A stretch of DNA of 64,000 nt from Dyella sp. AtDHG13 (GTDB lineage Bacteria > Pseudomonadota > Gammaproteobacteria > Xanthomonadales > Rhodanobacteraceae), in contig NZ_QICJ01000014.1 of the NCBI RefSeq assembly GCF_003201105.1, positions 62,001-126,000 of the forward strand, read 5' to 3'. Below are positions 52,380-61,463 of the stretch, piece by piece. The position numbers and the translations under genes were made by a program. The notes below the pieces were generated by a model. The model searched no databases, was not told the origin of the DNA, and saw only the letters and a program-made list of their open reading frames with translations. How positions within the stretch are numbered: the stretch's first letter is position 1; each line of letters opens with the position of its first letter.

Positions 52380-55004
52380 TTATGCGGCTTTCTCCTGCCG
52401 GGCCCGGATATCTGCAATCCACTTTTCCAGTGCATCAATCTCAGCTTCGATGGCCGTCGGTTCGGGTAGCCGCGGATTGAGCTCTCCCGGCTGGCTGTGA
52501 AGAAGTGCGGAACAACGCCCAAACGCTAACCGCATCGCGGTGCAGTCGCCATCCGTCAGTACGGTGAGTTTGATCAGGCCTGTGGTGTCGACCTTGCGTG
52601 ACAAGCGGCGGATCACCGGCCCGACGGCCTCCTCGACGGCGCGCTCCCACGTGGTTCGAAGCTGATCCTGGAACGACGTGACCTCGCGCAGCCATTTCGC
52701 CTGGTCGCCGCGTTCATGGTGGATCTTGACGTTTGCGAGGTGCGCTCTCATGCCGTCAATGACCTTGTCGAGCGGCATGACGTTGGCCGGGGGATCCTGA
52801 TGGCAGTAACCCGCATTTTCGGTGCCGCGGCTGATCAGGCGATATGCCACAGGCGTCGCTTCTCGATCCTTTGTCGTCCGGCAGGCTTCGTCGAGCAGGA
52901 GCAGAAACGCCATGTCGTGGGTGAAGACGATCACCTGGCGAGTCTGGCCAGCTTCTGCCAGACGGGCGGCGACCTTGTCTCGATGCAAGTGATCGAGTGA
53001 CGACACCGGATCGTCGAACACGATCGCCGATTGCGCATCGATGGTCGATAGCTCGGCGAGAAAGGCGGCGAGCGCGACGCAGCGATGCTCGCCTTCGCTG
53101 AGGACCCTTCCCACTGGTTCGTTCGGCTTGTTGATCAGCCTGACCTGGAAGAAGGGAACGCCGGCGGTGGTCTTGGCTTGCTGAAGCTCGATCGCGAGGC
53201 CGGCGACGCCGAGCTTGTCGACTTCGATTGCGAACCGTCCGCGCAGGCGGTTGGTAACGAGCGCCTGGGCAATACGGGCGCTCTGGGTGGTGATCTTGTT
53301 CGTCGCCGTGTCCTTGCTGGCCTTCTCGATCGCTTCGATGGCTTTGAGGCGATCGATTTGGGCGAGCACATCGGTCTTCACAACGCCGAGCCATTTGCGG
53401 TCGCTGAGGCCGTCACGTTCAGTGATGAGCATGGCGCGCTCCGGTGAGCTGGCGTCGGATTGCAGGGCCTGAATGCGCCCGGCGATGCCGACCAGCACTG
53501 CGCGTAGCGGATCAAGAGAGAGGGCGGCCGCAGGAGGAAGGGCCGGCGGTGTCGCGAGAACGTGGGTGCGCAGGACTGCTCGCAACCGCCATGCGAGGTG
53601 GAGCATGTCGCGGCGCAAAGCGCTTGCGAGATCCTCGCGGCCGATATCGTCTCGTATCAATGAGACGATTGCAGCGAGATCTTTCATCGAGACTGCCGCG
53701 GCCGAGACGCCCTGCAGGGCGTCGTCATAGGAGTCCGCCGCCTCCTGCTCGCGACGTTTGCTTTCGTCCTGCACAAAGGCCTCGAAGCTGCTGAGCCGTC
53801 TCGAGGCCTCCTCGCTGAGCGGCTGTTGACATAGGACGCAGTGCGCTTTGCTACCGGTCACCGGGAAAGGCTGTTTGGGATAGGCCGCCGCGCGCGAATA
53901 GTCGCGGGCGGCTTCCCACAGGATCTTCCAGACATGCGAGCCGATGTCCGGCAACGGTTCCTTGGAGAACAGATTGGCGGACGCCGCGGCGGCGGCCATG
54001 CGCGCATTCGCAAGGTTCGTGTGGGCATCGCGGAGGGCCGTGCGATTGTCATCCGTGGCGGATGCGGCCAGGCGCTCAAGCTGCGTTATGATGCCGGTGA
54101 TGCGAGTCTCTTGGCCCTGAAGCTGGCGGATTGTGCGAGCCGGATCGCTCGACAAATCGGCGGTGAGCGTTTGAAGGCGCGTCTCGTCCTCGGCGGTGAG
54201 GCCGGCGAGTTTCTCGACGGTTTCCGGCTTCGTCTTGCCCGAGAGACCGGCGATCAGCTTGCCGACCGGAGTGTTCTGCTTGCAGTCCGGCGTCGTCAGG
54301 ATGGTGGGCGTTTGCTCCTGGAGGGTCTTGATTTCGGCGGCCAGCTTGCTCTTCACGTCCAGGCAGACTTGCGCGAGGCCCGCGAGGATGCGTAGCGGCA
54401 GCGGCGTATACGCGAGGTCGTTGGTGTTCTCGACATGGATATTGGCCGTGCGCGAGTCGAAGACGCTGACGGCGGACAGCATGGCGTCTGGCGAGTTGCC
54501 CTGCGTCCAAGCGGCGTTGCGTTTTTGGGCGCCGACGAAGAACTCGACGCTGGCGGCTGGCGCGCCGCTCGTGGCGGCGTAGATGTTTGGCAGGATCGCG
54601 TCGCCCTTCGGCGAGCGCGCCCGGCAGAGCTGCTTCAGGACGCGGGCATAGCCGGATTTGCCGGCGCCGTTGTCGCCGTAGATGATGGTGAGGCCCGCTT
54701 TGCCGAAAGACAGCCGTTCGCCGGGAGCGAGGGCGTTGACGTTGGACAGACCGTAAAGGGCGCCGAGCGTCACCACGGCATGGCTCGCGGCGGGATCGCG
54801 GATATGGCTGGCGTCGAGTGGGGTGCCCTGATCGAGGCCCTTGCAGATCGCGGCCAACTCCGCGACATCCGTGACTTCCAGTTTAGGTTGGTTACAGAGG
54901 CGGCGCAGCGTGTCGCGCTGCCAGGCTGGCAGATCCGCGGACCATTTCAGGATGTCTGCGAGCGCCGTTGCTTCATTCGAAAGATCATCTTCTTGCTTAT
55001 TCAT
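52380..55004 (-). CDS. Rad50/RloC-like AAA ATPase with zinc-hook CxxC
   Basis: 874 residues from ATG 55004. Walker A GDNGAGKS at 110-117; coiled-coil arms to about 380; CVLC at 389-392 as a zinc hook; ABC signature LSEGEHR at 635-641; Walker B IVFDDPVSSLDH at 661-672; H-loop FTHD at 694-697. This is the AAA_13-like group that includes the tRNA nuclease RloC. The C-terminal 170 residues contain R830-x5-H836 (RCSALLH), an arrangement like the HEPN RNase motif RX4-6H. It lies 31 bp downstream of hipA on the same strand. The nuclease role is inference. Confidence 0.8.
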   Translation of the reverse strand: MNKQEDDLSNEATALADILKWSADLPAWQRDTLRRLCNQPKLEVTDVAELAAICKGLDQGTPLDASHIRDPAASHAVVTLGALYGLSNVNALAPGERLSFGKAGLTIIYGDNGAGKSGYARVLKQLCRARSPKGDAILPNIYAATSGAPAASVEFFVGAQKRNAAWTQGNSPDAMLSAVSVFDSRTANIHVENTNDLAYTPLPLRILAGLAQVCLDVKSKLAAEIKTLQEQTPTILTTPDCKQNTPVGKLIAGLSGKTKPETVEKLAGLTAEDETRLQTLTADLSSDPARTIRQLQGQETRITGIITQLERLAASATDDNRTALRDAHTNLANARMAAAAASANLFSKEPLPDIGSHVWKILWEAARDYSRAAAYPKQPFPVTGSKAHCVLCQQPLSEEASRRLSSFEAFVQDESKRREQEAADSYDDALQGVSAAAVSMKDLAAIVSLIRDDIGREDLASALRRDMLHLAWRLRAVLRTHVLATPPALPPAAALSLDPLRAVLVGIAGRIQALQSDASSPERAMLITERDGLSDRKWLGVVKTDVLAQIDRLKAIEAIEKASKDTATNKITTQSARIAQALVTNRLRGRFAIEVDKLGVAGLAIELQQAKTTAGVPFFQVRLINKPNEPVGRVLSEGEHRCVALAAFLAELSTIDAQSAIVFDDPVSSLDHLHRDKVAARLAEAGQTRQVIVFTHDMAFLLLLDEACRTTKDREATPVAYRLISRGTENAGYCHQDPPANVMPLDKVIDGMRAHLANVKIHHERGDQAKWLREVTSFQDQLRTTWERAVEEAVGPVIRRLSRKVDTTGLIKLTVLTDGDCTAMRLAFGRCSALLHSQPGELNPRLPEPTAIEAEIDALEKWIADIRARQEKAA

Positions 55005-55035
55005 TTGTGTCCCCCACTTGCCACCCGTCCTGGCG

Positions 55036-56283
55036 TCATAGGATCAACGCCCGCTTGAGGTCGTCGTGCTCGAAGGCGCTGGCCATACGGGTGATCTCGG
55101 TGGCGCGGGCGCCCACCGCCTTGGCGGTGTCCCGCCATGTCGCGGTCACGGTCGCAACCTCTTTGATGATCGCGCGCGCCTGCGGCAGTGTGAGCGCGAA
55201 ATACTCGGAGGCGGCCTCCAGCAGTTCGAGCGAGCACGTGCCTTCGTCGAGATCGATGTTCGTCGTCAGCACCCGCGCCTTGAGATCGGTCGGGACGGGA
55301 TTGAGATCGTAGGCCGGTGAGAGTGACCAGCCTGCCTTGCCCAGCCACAGGAAGCCGTGATTGCGAAGGTGATCGTCGACATTGGAGATCAGGACGTTGA
55401 AGACCACGCGCCGATAAAGGGCATGGGCATCCGTCTTGCCCTGGGCGCCATGTTCGGCAAGAGCGTCGACAATCTCCGGGTAGCTGCCGCGCTCGCCATC
55501 CTTCGCGCCCATCATCGCCATTGCCGAAAGGAACGGAATTCGGATGGCACCCTCGCGATCAAAGCGTCGCGAAAGCATGACGGCCTTACCGGCTACGCTG
55601 ATCAGCTCGTGTTGAGGAGTCGTGATGCCGGCGCGGCCAGCCAGCCGTAGAGCAATCTCCTCCCAGGTCTCCATGCTATAATCGTCCGTCTCCTTCGGGA
55701 ATTTGGCGATGGAGAGGTGACCGTGCTGGTCGATTACTGATGCTTTGGGGCGTGCGCCGCCGAGGGAGGAGCCGGGAGCGAAGATGAGCTGGAGATCTTC
55801 GTCCGTCTCCTCGTCGCGCAGGATGCGCTCGGTGATCTGGAGAAGTCGGCCAAGTTCGATCAAAGCTGGAACGCCGGCGCGGATTGGCGCCTGGAACGCG
55901 TCTTCGCCGACCCAGCGGAAGCGAAGCGCGCCGAGCCGGGTTTCGTCGGCGACACCGAGCAAATAATCGCTTTCGACAAGAGTGTGGACGGCACGGCCTT
56001 CGCGATCAGCAAGGCGGCGCTCAGCGCGCTGCATGAGGCGGCGTCCCCATGTGTCGGGTGCGGAATCGCCTATCGAGCCGAAGGTGGCAAGGCCGGCTGG
56101 CGGCGCGAAGGCGCCGCGGGTCAGCGCCAGAGCGGGCTCCAACGAGAAGCGCTCCGGGTCTTCCAGCCAAGCACCTTCATACTCAAAGAGGATGGTCTCG
56201 GCGCCTCGCACACGATTGCTTCTCGCCAATCCGATCAGGCGGGTGCGGCCGTTAAGGTCGATATGAACCTCGAAGTCAGCCAT
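55036..56283 (-). CDS. hipA: HipA-family Ser/Thr kinase toxin
   Basis: 415 residues. N-terminal domain to about 110, then the HipA kinase: SLGGARPK at 173-180, catalytic NVDDHLRNHGFL at 301-312 and metal-binding LSPAYDLNPVP at 321-331. HipA proteins phosphorylate tRNA synthetases or other targets and slow growth. The start overlaps the hipB stop by 8 nt. The ATPase gene follows closely, unlike usual two-gene hipBA modules. Confidence 0.92.
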   Translation of the reverse strand: MADFEVHIDLNGRTRLIGLARSNRVRGAETILFEYEGAWLEDPERFSLEPALALTRGAFAPPAGLATFGSIGDSAPDTWGRRLMQRAERRLADREGRAVHTLVESDYLLGVADETRLGALRFRWVGEDAFQAPIRAGVPALIELGRLLQITERILRDEETDEDLQLIFAPGSSLGGARPKASVIDQHGHLSIAKFPKETDDYSMETWEEIALRLAGRAGITTPQHELISVAGKAVMLSRRFDREGAIRIPFLSAMAMMGAKDGERGSYPEIVDALAEHGAQGKTDAHALYRRVVFNVLISNVDDHLRNHGFLWLGKAGWSLSPAYDLNPVPTDLKARVLTTNIDLDEGTCSLELLEAASEYFALTLPQARAIIKEVATVTATWRDTAKAVGARATEITRMASAFEHDDLKRALIL

Positions 56284-56611
56284 CGCGGGACGATCCCGCC
56301 GACCGCTTCAAGTGGATGTGCTTGGGCAGCTCGGCGCTGGCGAGCGCCTGGCCGACGCTGTCGTTGCTGATGTCGGCGACCCGGGTCAGACCGTCGAGCA
56401 GGCCGAGGGCTTGAAGCACGCCGGCATAAATGCCGACGCTAACGTTGGTGTCGCCTGCCTCGACCTTCTGCAGGGTCGAGCGCGACGTGAAAGCCCGCTC
56501 GGCCACGACCGCCATGGGCAGCTTGCGGCGACGGCGAGCGTCATGGATGTCCGCGCCGAGCTTGCGCAGGGCGCGCCGCACGGCTGCTGGAGGGTTATGG
56601 GGAGTGGGCAT
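56276..56611 (-). CDS. hipB: HipB-like XRE antitoxin
   Basis: 111 residues. HTH region LGADIHDARRRRKLPMAVVAERAFTSRSTLQKVEAGDTNVSVG (in parts) and a tail ending LPKHIHLKRS. It neutralises HipA and should repress the operon through the inverted repeat 15-37 bp upstream. It is the first gene of hipB-hipA-ATPase. Confidence 0.88.
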   Translation of the reverse strand: MPTPHNPPAAVRRALRKLGADIHDARRRRKLPMAVVAERAFTSRSTLQKVEAGDTNVSVGIYAGVLQALGLLDGLTRVADISNDSVGQALASAELPKHIHLKRSAGSSRDG

Positions 56612-56625
56612 TTGACACCTTCACA

Positions 56626-56648
56626 CTACATATTGAGCAGATATGTAG
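56626..56648. promoter_or_regulatory. HipB operator: perfect inverted repeat
   Basis: CTACATAT at 56626-56633, 7-bp spacer, ATATGTAG at 56641-56648. It lies just upstream of the hipB start and overlaps likely promoter sequences, as expected for HipB autorepression. Confidence 0.65.
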
Positions 56649-56834
56649 CAGGAAGATTACAATTTTCCTAGCTCCCAGCCGCAGGATGCGGCAGTCATCC
56701 TACCAGACCGCTTGGCGGCGGGCCGTCCGAAGCCTGAAGACCAAGGCTCCACCTGCAAATGAGTATTATAAGCGCAAGTATCTGATGGGTATCGACTTTT
56801 AGATTTTGACTTTGCCGATGTCGCTTCCTATCTC

Positions 56835-56945
56835 TTCCGCATCGGGGAGTAGCCACCGCTAAGACAGCGGGATCACGCCAACAGGCTCGCGCGATGCGCG
56901 TGGTGTGATCAGCCGGTTTCACCGGCCCGGCAAGACCGTGGTGAA
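56835..56945 (+). ncRNA. yybP-ykoY (manganese) riboswitch upstream of mntP
   Basis: The conserved loop GGGGAGTAGC at 56844-56853, the second conserved loop ACGCCAACA at 56875-56883 and the closing block GGCAAGACC at 56929-56937 match the yybP-ykoY motif in order and spacing. The gene 60 bp further on is mntP, the classic partner. The region 56649-56834 upstream holds no gene. Confidence 0.8.
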
Positions 56946-57005
56946 ACTCGCCTTTGTCGGACAGGTGAGGGCCACCCGGTTCAATGTCCGTTTGGTTATC
57001 CTGCT

Positions 57006-57563
57006 ATGTCCCCTTTTGCAGTCGTCCTACTTGCTTTCAGCATGTCCGTCGATGCCTTTGCGGTTTCCGTGGGTAGAGGCGCAGCTCTTGGTCGCCCGCG
57101 ATATTCAGAAGCGCTACGCAGCGGCGCGGTCTTTGGTGTAGTCGAGGCGATCACGCCTGTTATCGGTTGGGCTGCCGGCGTTGCCGCGAGCAGCTTCGTC
57201 CAGGCTGTTGATCACTGGCTCGCCTTTGGCCTGCTCGCTGCTGTTGGTCTTCATATGCTTTATGCGGCCGTATGGAAGAAAGCCGACGCCAAGCCAGTGG
57301 GCAGATCGTTTACAGTCTTGATGGCAACCGCAATCGGCACGAGCCTCGATGCAATGGCCGTCGGCGTCTCTTTGGCCTTTCTGAACGTCAACATTGTTGT
57401 GGTTGCGACCGCGATTGGCCTTGCGACGTTCCTCATGTCGTCGGGAGGCATGCTTATCGGTCGGCTGATCGGCGAGCACTTCGGCCGCATTGCGGAGGCT
57501 GTCGCTGGGATCGCGCTTTTCGGTCTGGGATTGTCAATCCTTATAGAGCACCTGACGGCTTAG
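57006..57563 (+). CDS. mntP: Manganese efflux pump MntP
   Basis: 185 residues with six membrane helices in two repeats. The signatures [15 protein letters not shown] (helix 1) and [18 protein letters not shown] (helix 4) hold the paired Asp residues of MntP. It pumps out excess Mn2+, and its riboswitch should turn it on at high Mn. It is the last cargo gene before the integrase. Confidence 0.95.
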   Translation: MSPFAVVLLAFSMSVDAFAVSVGRGAALGRPRYSEALRSGAVFGVVEAITPVIGWAAGVAASSFVQAVDHWLAFGLLAAVGLHMLYAAVWKKADAKPVGRSFTVLMATAIGTSLDAMAVGVSLAFLNVNIVVVATAIGLATFLMSSGGMLIGRLIGEHFGRIAEAVAGIALFGLGLSILIEHLTA

Positions 57564-57582
57564 AGCGATTTGCGGACGCCTC

Positions 57583-58881
57583 TCAGGCTGCATGTTGGGT
57601 GGCGGCTTCAACGCCCGAACGGATATTCGGTCTAGATGTCTCTCTTGCCGGCTTGGGGCGCTTCTTGGTTAGCATCGCTCGGACGAATGCATTCCACTTC
57701 TTCATGGCTGCCCGCTTCTCGGGCATGTAACTCCAACGATCGTAGCTCTTCGAACTGACATCCTGGAGCGTGTGGTTCTGTATGCGGTCGCGAATTTCTT
57801 TGGAGAGGCCGGCCTGACCTGCGAGCGTCTTCCAGGTTCTGCGCAGATCGCGGTTGGTCACGACAGGGATCACCTCGCGCTCGCGCTGACGCCACATGAA
57901 AGAGTACAGGGTGCCGTGGCTGACGGGTTTGGTTGGGTCGGTCGCGGAGGGGAAAAACCAACCGTGTGCGTTGGGCTTGATCGATTCGATTAATTCCGCC
58001 GCCACTTCCGGGACCGGAATGGCGTGTGGCTTGCCATTCTTGGTCTTTGACCAGTCGATGATCCGCTCCTTCGCGTCCCACTGATCGACATGCAGGCGGG
58101 CGATTTCCTCCACGCGCTGCCCCGTGAGCATGAGAATGCGAACGGCCCGCGTGTAAGGCGGATGCACGGGCGCGTCCGGACATTCAAGCCAACGGTACAG
58201 GCGCAGGAATTCCTCTTCATCAAGCCAGCGAGTGCCGACTTTCTTGGGCTCTGTGGGGATGCCGGCGGCGGGATTGTAGACCAGCCGGAAACGCCGCTGC
58301 GACGCGTTGCGGTAGTCGTGTTCCGATTTCAGGCCCCAGCTATATGCGGATCGGATGTAACTGCGGACGTGATCTGCCATGGAGCGCTTACCGCGGTCAT
58401 AGATCGGTCGGATGAGATCGGTGATTTCGTCGGGCTCGATGTCGCGAGCGGGCCGATTGCGGCCGAGGGTGTCGGCGATCTTGTTGAGGCCTTTCTCAGC
58501 CTCTTTCCAAGATGACTTTTCGGATGCCTTCAGGTGAGCGACATAGGCTTCGAAGAGATCGGCCACGGTGCCGGGACGCGTGTCGCCGGCGATCTTGATG
58601 CTGCGGCCCTTCTGGATCATGTCGGCGAAATCGCGTGTGAAAACTTCGCGCGCTTTGCTGAGCGACATGGATGGGTATGAGCCCAGCTTCTTCTTGAAGC
58701 GCTTCTGATCGCGCCACTGCTGCGCCATCCAATCGGCGGTGACGCGCGTGGGCATGGGCTTCATGACCAGGACAAGGCGACCGGTGCCATGTCCCTCGCC
58801 ATCGACCAGGCTTAGCTGTTTGCCGGTCTGCTCCACCTGCTTCAGGGCGCGGCGAATTTCTCCATCGGTAAGACTTGGCAC
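57583..58881 (-). CDS. int: Tyrosine-type site-specific integrase
   Basis: 432 residues. DUF4102-like arm-binding domain in the first 95 residues, core-binding domain (VADLFEAYVAHLKASEKSSWKEAEKGL region), catalytic domain from about 215: Arg256 in LTGQRVEEI, Lys282-284 region in TKNGKPH, Arg347 in TNRDLRRTW, His370 in IQNHTLQ, Tyr380 in KSYDRW. The usual His of the HxLR box is Arg344 here. It lies next to the radC junction and should integrate and excise the element. Confidence 0.93.
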   Translation of the reverse strand: MPSLTDGEIRRALKQVEQTGKQLSLVDGEGHGTGRLVLVMKPMPTRVTADWMAQQWRDQKRFKKKLGSYPSMSLSKAREVFTRDFADMIQKGRSIKIAGDTRPGTVADLFEAYVAHLKASEKSSWKEAEKGLNKIADTLGRNRPARDIEPDEITDLIRPIYDRGKRSMADHVRSYIRSAYSWGLKSEHDYRNASQRRFRLVYNPAAGIPTEPKKVGTRWLDEEEFLRLYRWLECPDAPVHPPYTRAVRILMLTGQRVEEIARLHVDQWDAKERIIDWSKTKNGKPHAIPVPEVAAELIESIKPNAHGWFFPSATDPTKPVSHGTLYSFMWRQREREVIPVVTNRDLRRTWKTLAGQAGLSKEIRDRIQNHTLQDVSSKSYDRWSYMPEKRAAMKKWNAFVRAMLTKKRPKPARETSRPNIRSGVEAATQHAA

Positions 58882-58906
58882 TGGGCTCTCCCATTGGCTT
58901 TCAAGT

Positions 58907-59090
58907 GGGGTCGCCAGACGGCTAGCAGGGGTCGGCGACTGGGGTCACAAGGGCGATCGATCCCCCTCAAAACCGACCCCAATATGCCACAGCGTCCTGC
59001 GCTACGACAAGCCTAAAAGTTCAAATGATTCAACGGTTAGGAGCGTGATTGAACGTGATGGAAATAGGTCGAGTGGGATGGTTGTGGGCC
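58907..59090. other. Right attachment region (attR) in radC with integrase arm-type repeats
   Basis: Between int and radC are GGGGTCG at 58907-58913 and 58928-58934, GGGGTCA at 58941-58947 and the inverted copy CGACCCC at 58974-58980, likely arm sites for the integrase. The host-element junction is near 59072-59080, where radC changes after its AACCATCC codons. The matching left site is outside the window, so the core repeat cannot be defined. Confidence 0.65.
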
Positions 59091-59599
59091 AGGATCACCG
59101 CTGACGCGTTGTGGCGCAGGCAGGCGCGCACGACCTCGCGCGGATGGACGCTGGCGCTGTCGATGGTGCCGCGGAAAAGTTCCTCGAACGCCAACACGCG
59201 GTGGCGATTGTCCAGGAACAGGCACCCAAATACCTCGTAAGGCAGATGCCGCAGCTGGGCACGCAGGTAGTCGCCGCTGTCGCGCGGGTTGCCCAGCGCG
59301 GGAGCTTCCCGCAGCTGTTCGCCCAGGGCTCTCCGGGCCAGTTCCAGGGCGGCGATCAGGCGGGCGCGCTTGGCCGGGCCGATGCCGCGCAGCCGCACCG
59401 TGCCGCCGGGATCGGCGAGCAGCGTGCCCAGGCCGCCGCTCTTGCCCAGCAGTTCGCGTCCCAGGGCAATGGCGTCCTTGCCGGGCACGCCGCTGCCCAG
59501 CAGCACGGCGATCAGTTCGGCGTCGGACAGCGCCGCGCAGCCGCGGGCCAGCAGTTTTTCACGGGGTCGTTCGCCTTCAGGCCATTCACGGATGCTCAT
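59030..59599 (-). pseudogene. radC: radC interrupted by element insertion
   Basis: The frame from ATG 59599 (MSIREWPEGERPREKLLARG) is colinear with RadC through LFRGTIDSASVHPREVVR and VILAHNHP of the JAMM motif. It then leaves the family (TRPISITFNHAPNR) and stops, so about 35-40 C-terminal residues, including the metal-binding Ser/Asp of the motif, are replaced. The chromosomal remainder should lie beyond the left end of the element. Confidence 0.9.
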
Positions 59600-59680
59600 G
59601 CCGCAAGCGTGCCGATCGCGCCGCCGTTCGCCCATCGGCGCGCACCGCCGCGTGCGTCGGCCTTCGCCGCCGGATGTGGG

Positions 59681-60577
59681 TCAGGCCGGTAGCCGCCGGG
59701 CGAATTCGGCGCCGAGCCAGTCGATGAAAACGCGCACGCGCGGCGACAGTTGCCGGTTCTGGGGATAGAGCACGTACACCGGCGAGGGCGTGGGCGGAAA
59801 GTCCTTGAGCACCTCCACCAGCGTGCCGCGCGCCAGGTCGTCCTGCACGCGGTAGCTGGGCACCTGGATCAGGCCCAGGCCCAGGCGCGCGGTGGCGGCG
59901 TACATCTCCGCGCCCGCCACGCTCACGGTGTGCGGCAGCAGCACTTCGCGCACCGTCTCGCCGTGGCGGAATTCCAGTGGCAGCACGCTGCCCGTGGCCG
60001 AGGACACGAAGGCCACCATGTGGTGCCCTGCGAGGTCATCGGGCGCCGATGGCGTGCCGTGGCGCTCCAGATAGCCGGGGCTGGCATAGGTGCCTTCGGG
60101 AAGCAGGGCGATCTGCCGGCCGATCATGCTGCTGTCGCCGGGTTTGCCCACGCGCAGCACGCAATCCACGCCTTCGCGCACCAGGTCCACGTAGCGGTCG
60201 CCCTCGCCGATGCGCAGTTGGATGCCCGGATAGCGCGCGAGAAAATCCGGCAGGCCCGGCAGCATGAAGTGCCGGGCCAGCACGCTGTGCACATCCACCC
60301 GCAGCAGGCCGGCGGGACGCGCGCCGGTGAAGGCCGCTTCGGCTTCCTCGATCTCCGCCAGGATGCCCAGGCAGCGCTGGTAATAGGCCTCGCCGTCCAG
60401 CGTGGGACGCACCTGCCGGGTGGTGCGTTCGAGCAGGCGCACGCCCAGGCGGGCTTCCAGCTGCTTGATCACCTCGGTGACGGTGGAGCGGGGCAGGTCC
60501 AGGTCCTGCGCGGCGAGGGTGAAGCTGCGCCGGTCCACGATGCGGGCGAACAGGCGCATGGCGTCGAGCTTGTCCAT
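59681..60577 (-). CDS. LysR-family transcriptional regulator
   Basis: 298 residues from ATG 60577 (MDKLDAMRLFARIVDRRSF). HTH in residues 1-60 (LPRSTVTEVIKQLEARLGVRLLERTTR region) and a normal-length effector domain. It belongs to the group that regulates adjacent oxidoreductases (LysR beside SDR). It is divergent from the first SDR gene, 114 bp away, and probably controls both SDR genes. Chromosomal. Confidence 0.9.
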   Translation of the reverse strand: MDKLDAMRLFARIVDRRSFTLAAQDLDLPRSTVTEVIKQLEARLGVRLLERTTRQVRPTLDGEAYYQRCLGILAEIEEAEAAFTGARPAGLLRVDVHSVLARHFMLPGLPDFLARYPGIQLRIGEGDRYVDLVREGVDCVLRVGKPGDSSMIGRQIALLPEGTYASPGYLERHGTPSAPDDLAGHHMVAFVSSATGSVLPLEFRHGETVREVLLPHTVSVAGAEMYAATARLGLGLIQVPSYRVQDDLARGTLVEVLKDFPPTPSPVYVLYPQNRQLSPRVRVFIDWLGAEFARRLPA

Positions 60578-60691
60578 TTGTTCGCCCCTATCGAATGATG
60601 AAGGCGGATTTGAGCAGATTATCCGCTCAATGGAAAAGACCATCCTCTTCCCACGCCGACACCCGGTCGGCTCTTTCCGAGGATATTCCCC

Positions 60692-61432
60692 ATGTCTGCA
60701 CACGCTTCCAAAGTCGCCCTGGTCACGGGTGCGTCCCGTGGCATCGGCGCCGCCATTGCCGAACGGCTGGCGCGCGACGGGTTCACGGTAGTCATCAACT
60801 ATGCCGGCGACGCCGCTTCCGCCGAGGCGCTGGCCCGCCAGATCGAAAGCCGCGGCGGCCGCGCGCTCACCGCCCAGGCCGACGTGGCCGACCCGGCCGC
60901 CGTGCGTCGCCTGTTCGATGCGGCGGAAACCGCGTTCGGCGGCGTCGACGTGCTGGTGAACAACGCCGGCATCATGCAGCTGGCGCCCATGGCCGACACC
61001 GACGACGCGCTGTTCGACCGCACCGTCGCGATCAACCTCAAGGGCACCTTCAACACCCTGCGCGAGGCCGGCAAGCGCCTGCGCGACGGCGGACGCATCG
61101 TCAATTTCTCCACCAGTGTGGTGGGCCTGAACTTCCCGAACTATGGCGTCTACGTGGCCACCAAGGCGGCGGTGGAATCGATGACGCACATCCTGGCGAA
61201 GGAACTGCGTGGGCGCGCCATCACGGTGAATGCGGTAGCGCCGGGCCCGACCGGCACCGAGCTGTTCCTGAAGGGCAAGACGCCCGAGCAGGTCGAGCAG
61301 CTCGCGAAGCTGGCGCCGCTGGAACGCCTGGGCACGCCCGAGGACATCGCCAGCGTCGTGGCTTTCCTCGCCGGTCCCGACGGTGGCTGGGTCAACGGCC
61401 AGGTGCTGCGCGCCAACGGCGGCGTCATCTGA
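60692..61432 (+). CDS. Short-chain dehydrogenase/reductase
   Basis: 246 residues. Rossmann motif VTGASRGIGAAIAERL at the N-terminus, NNAGIMQ, catalytic Ser in NFSTSVVGL and YVATK (Tyr-x3-Lys). The end NGQVLRANGGV is typical of FabG-like classical SDRs. NADP is probably the cofactor. Substrate unknown. It is divergent from the LysR gene and 31 bp before the second SDR. Confidence 0.93.
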   Translation: MSAHASKVALVTGASRGIGAAIAERLARDGFTVVINYAGDAASAEALARQIESRGGRALTAQADVADPAAVRRLFDAAETAFGGVDVLVNNAGIMQLAPMADTDDALFDRTVAINLKGTFNTLREAGKRLRDGGRIVNFSTSVVGLNFPNYGVYVATKAAVESMTHILAKELRGRAITVNAVAPGPTGTELFLKGKTPEQVEQLAKLAPLERLGTPEDIASVVAFLAGPDGGWVNGQVLRANGGVI

Positions 61433-61463
61433 TTCCCGCGCTTAATTTCCAGGAGAACGCATC

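Noticed and set aside
52380-55004. Assignment of the ATPase to a Lamassu, Wadjet or type III restriction system
   Set aside because: No partner genes of those systems are nearby. The zinc hook and single-chain ABC layout fit the Rad50/RloC group better.
59030-59100. tRNA gene as integration target
   Set aside because: No cloverleaf is seen; the disrupted frame at the junction is radC.
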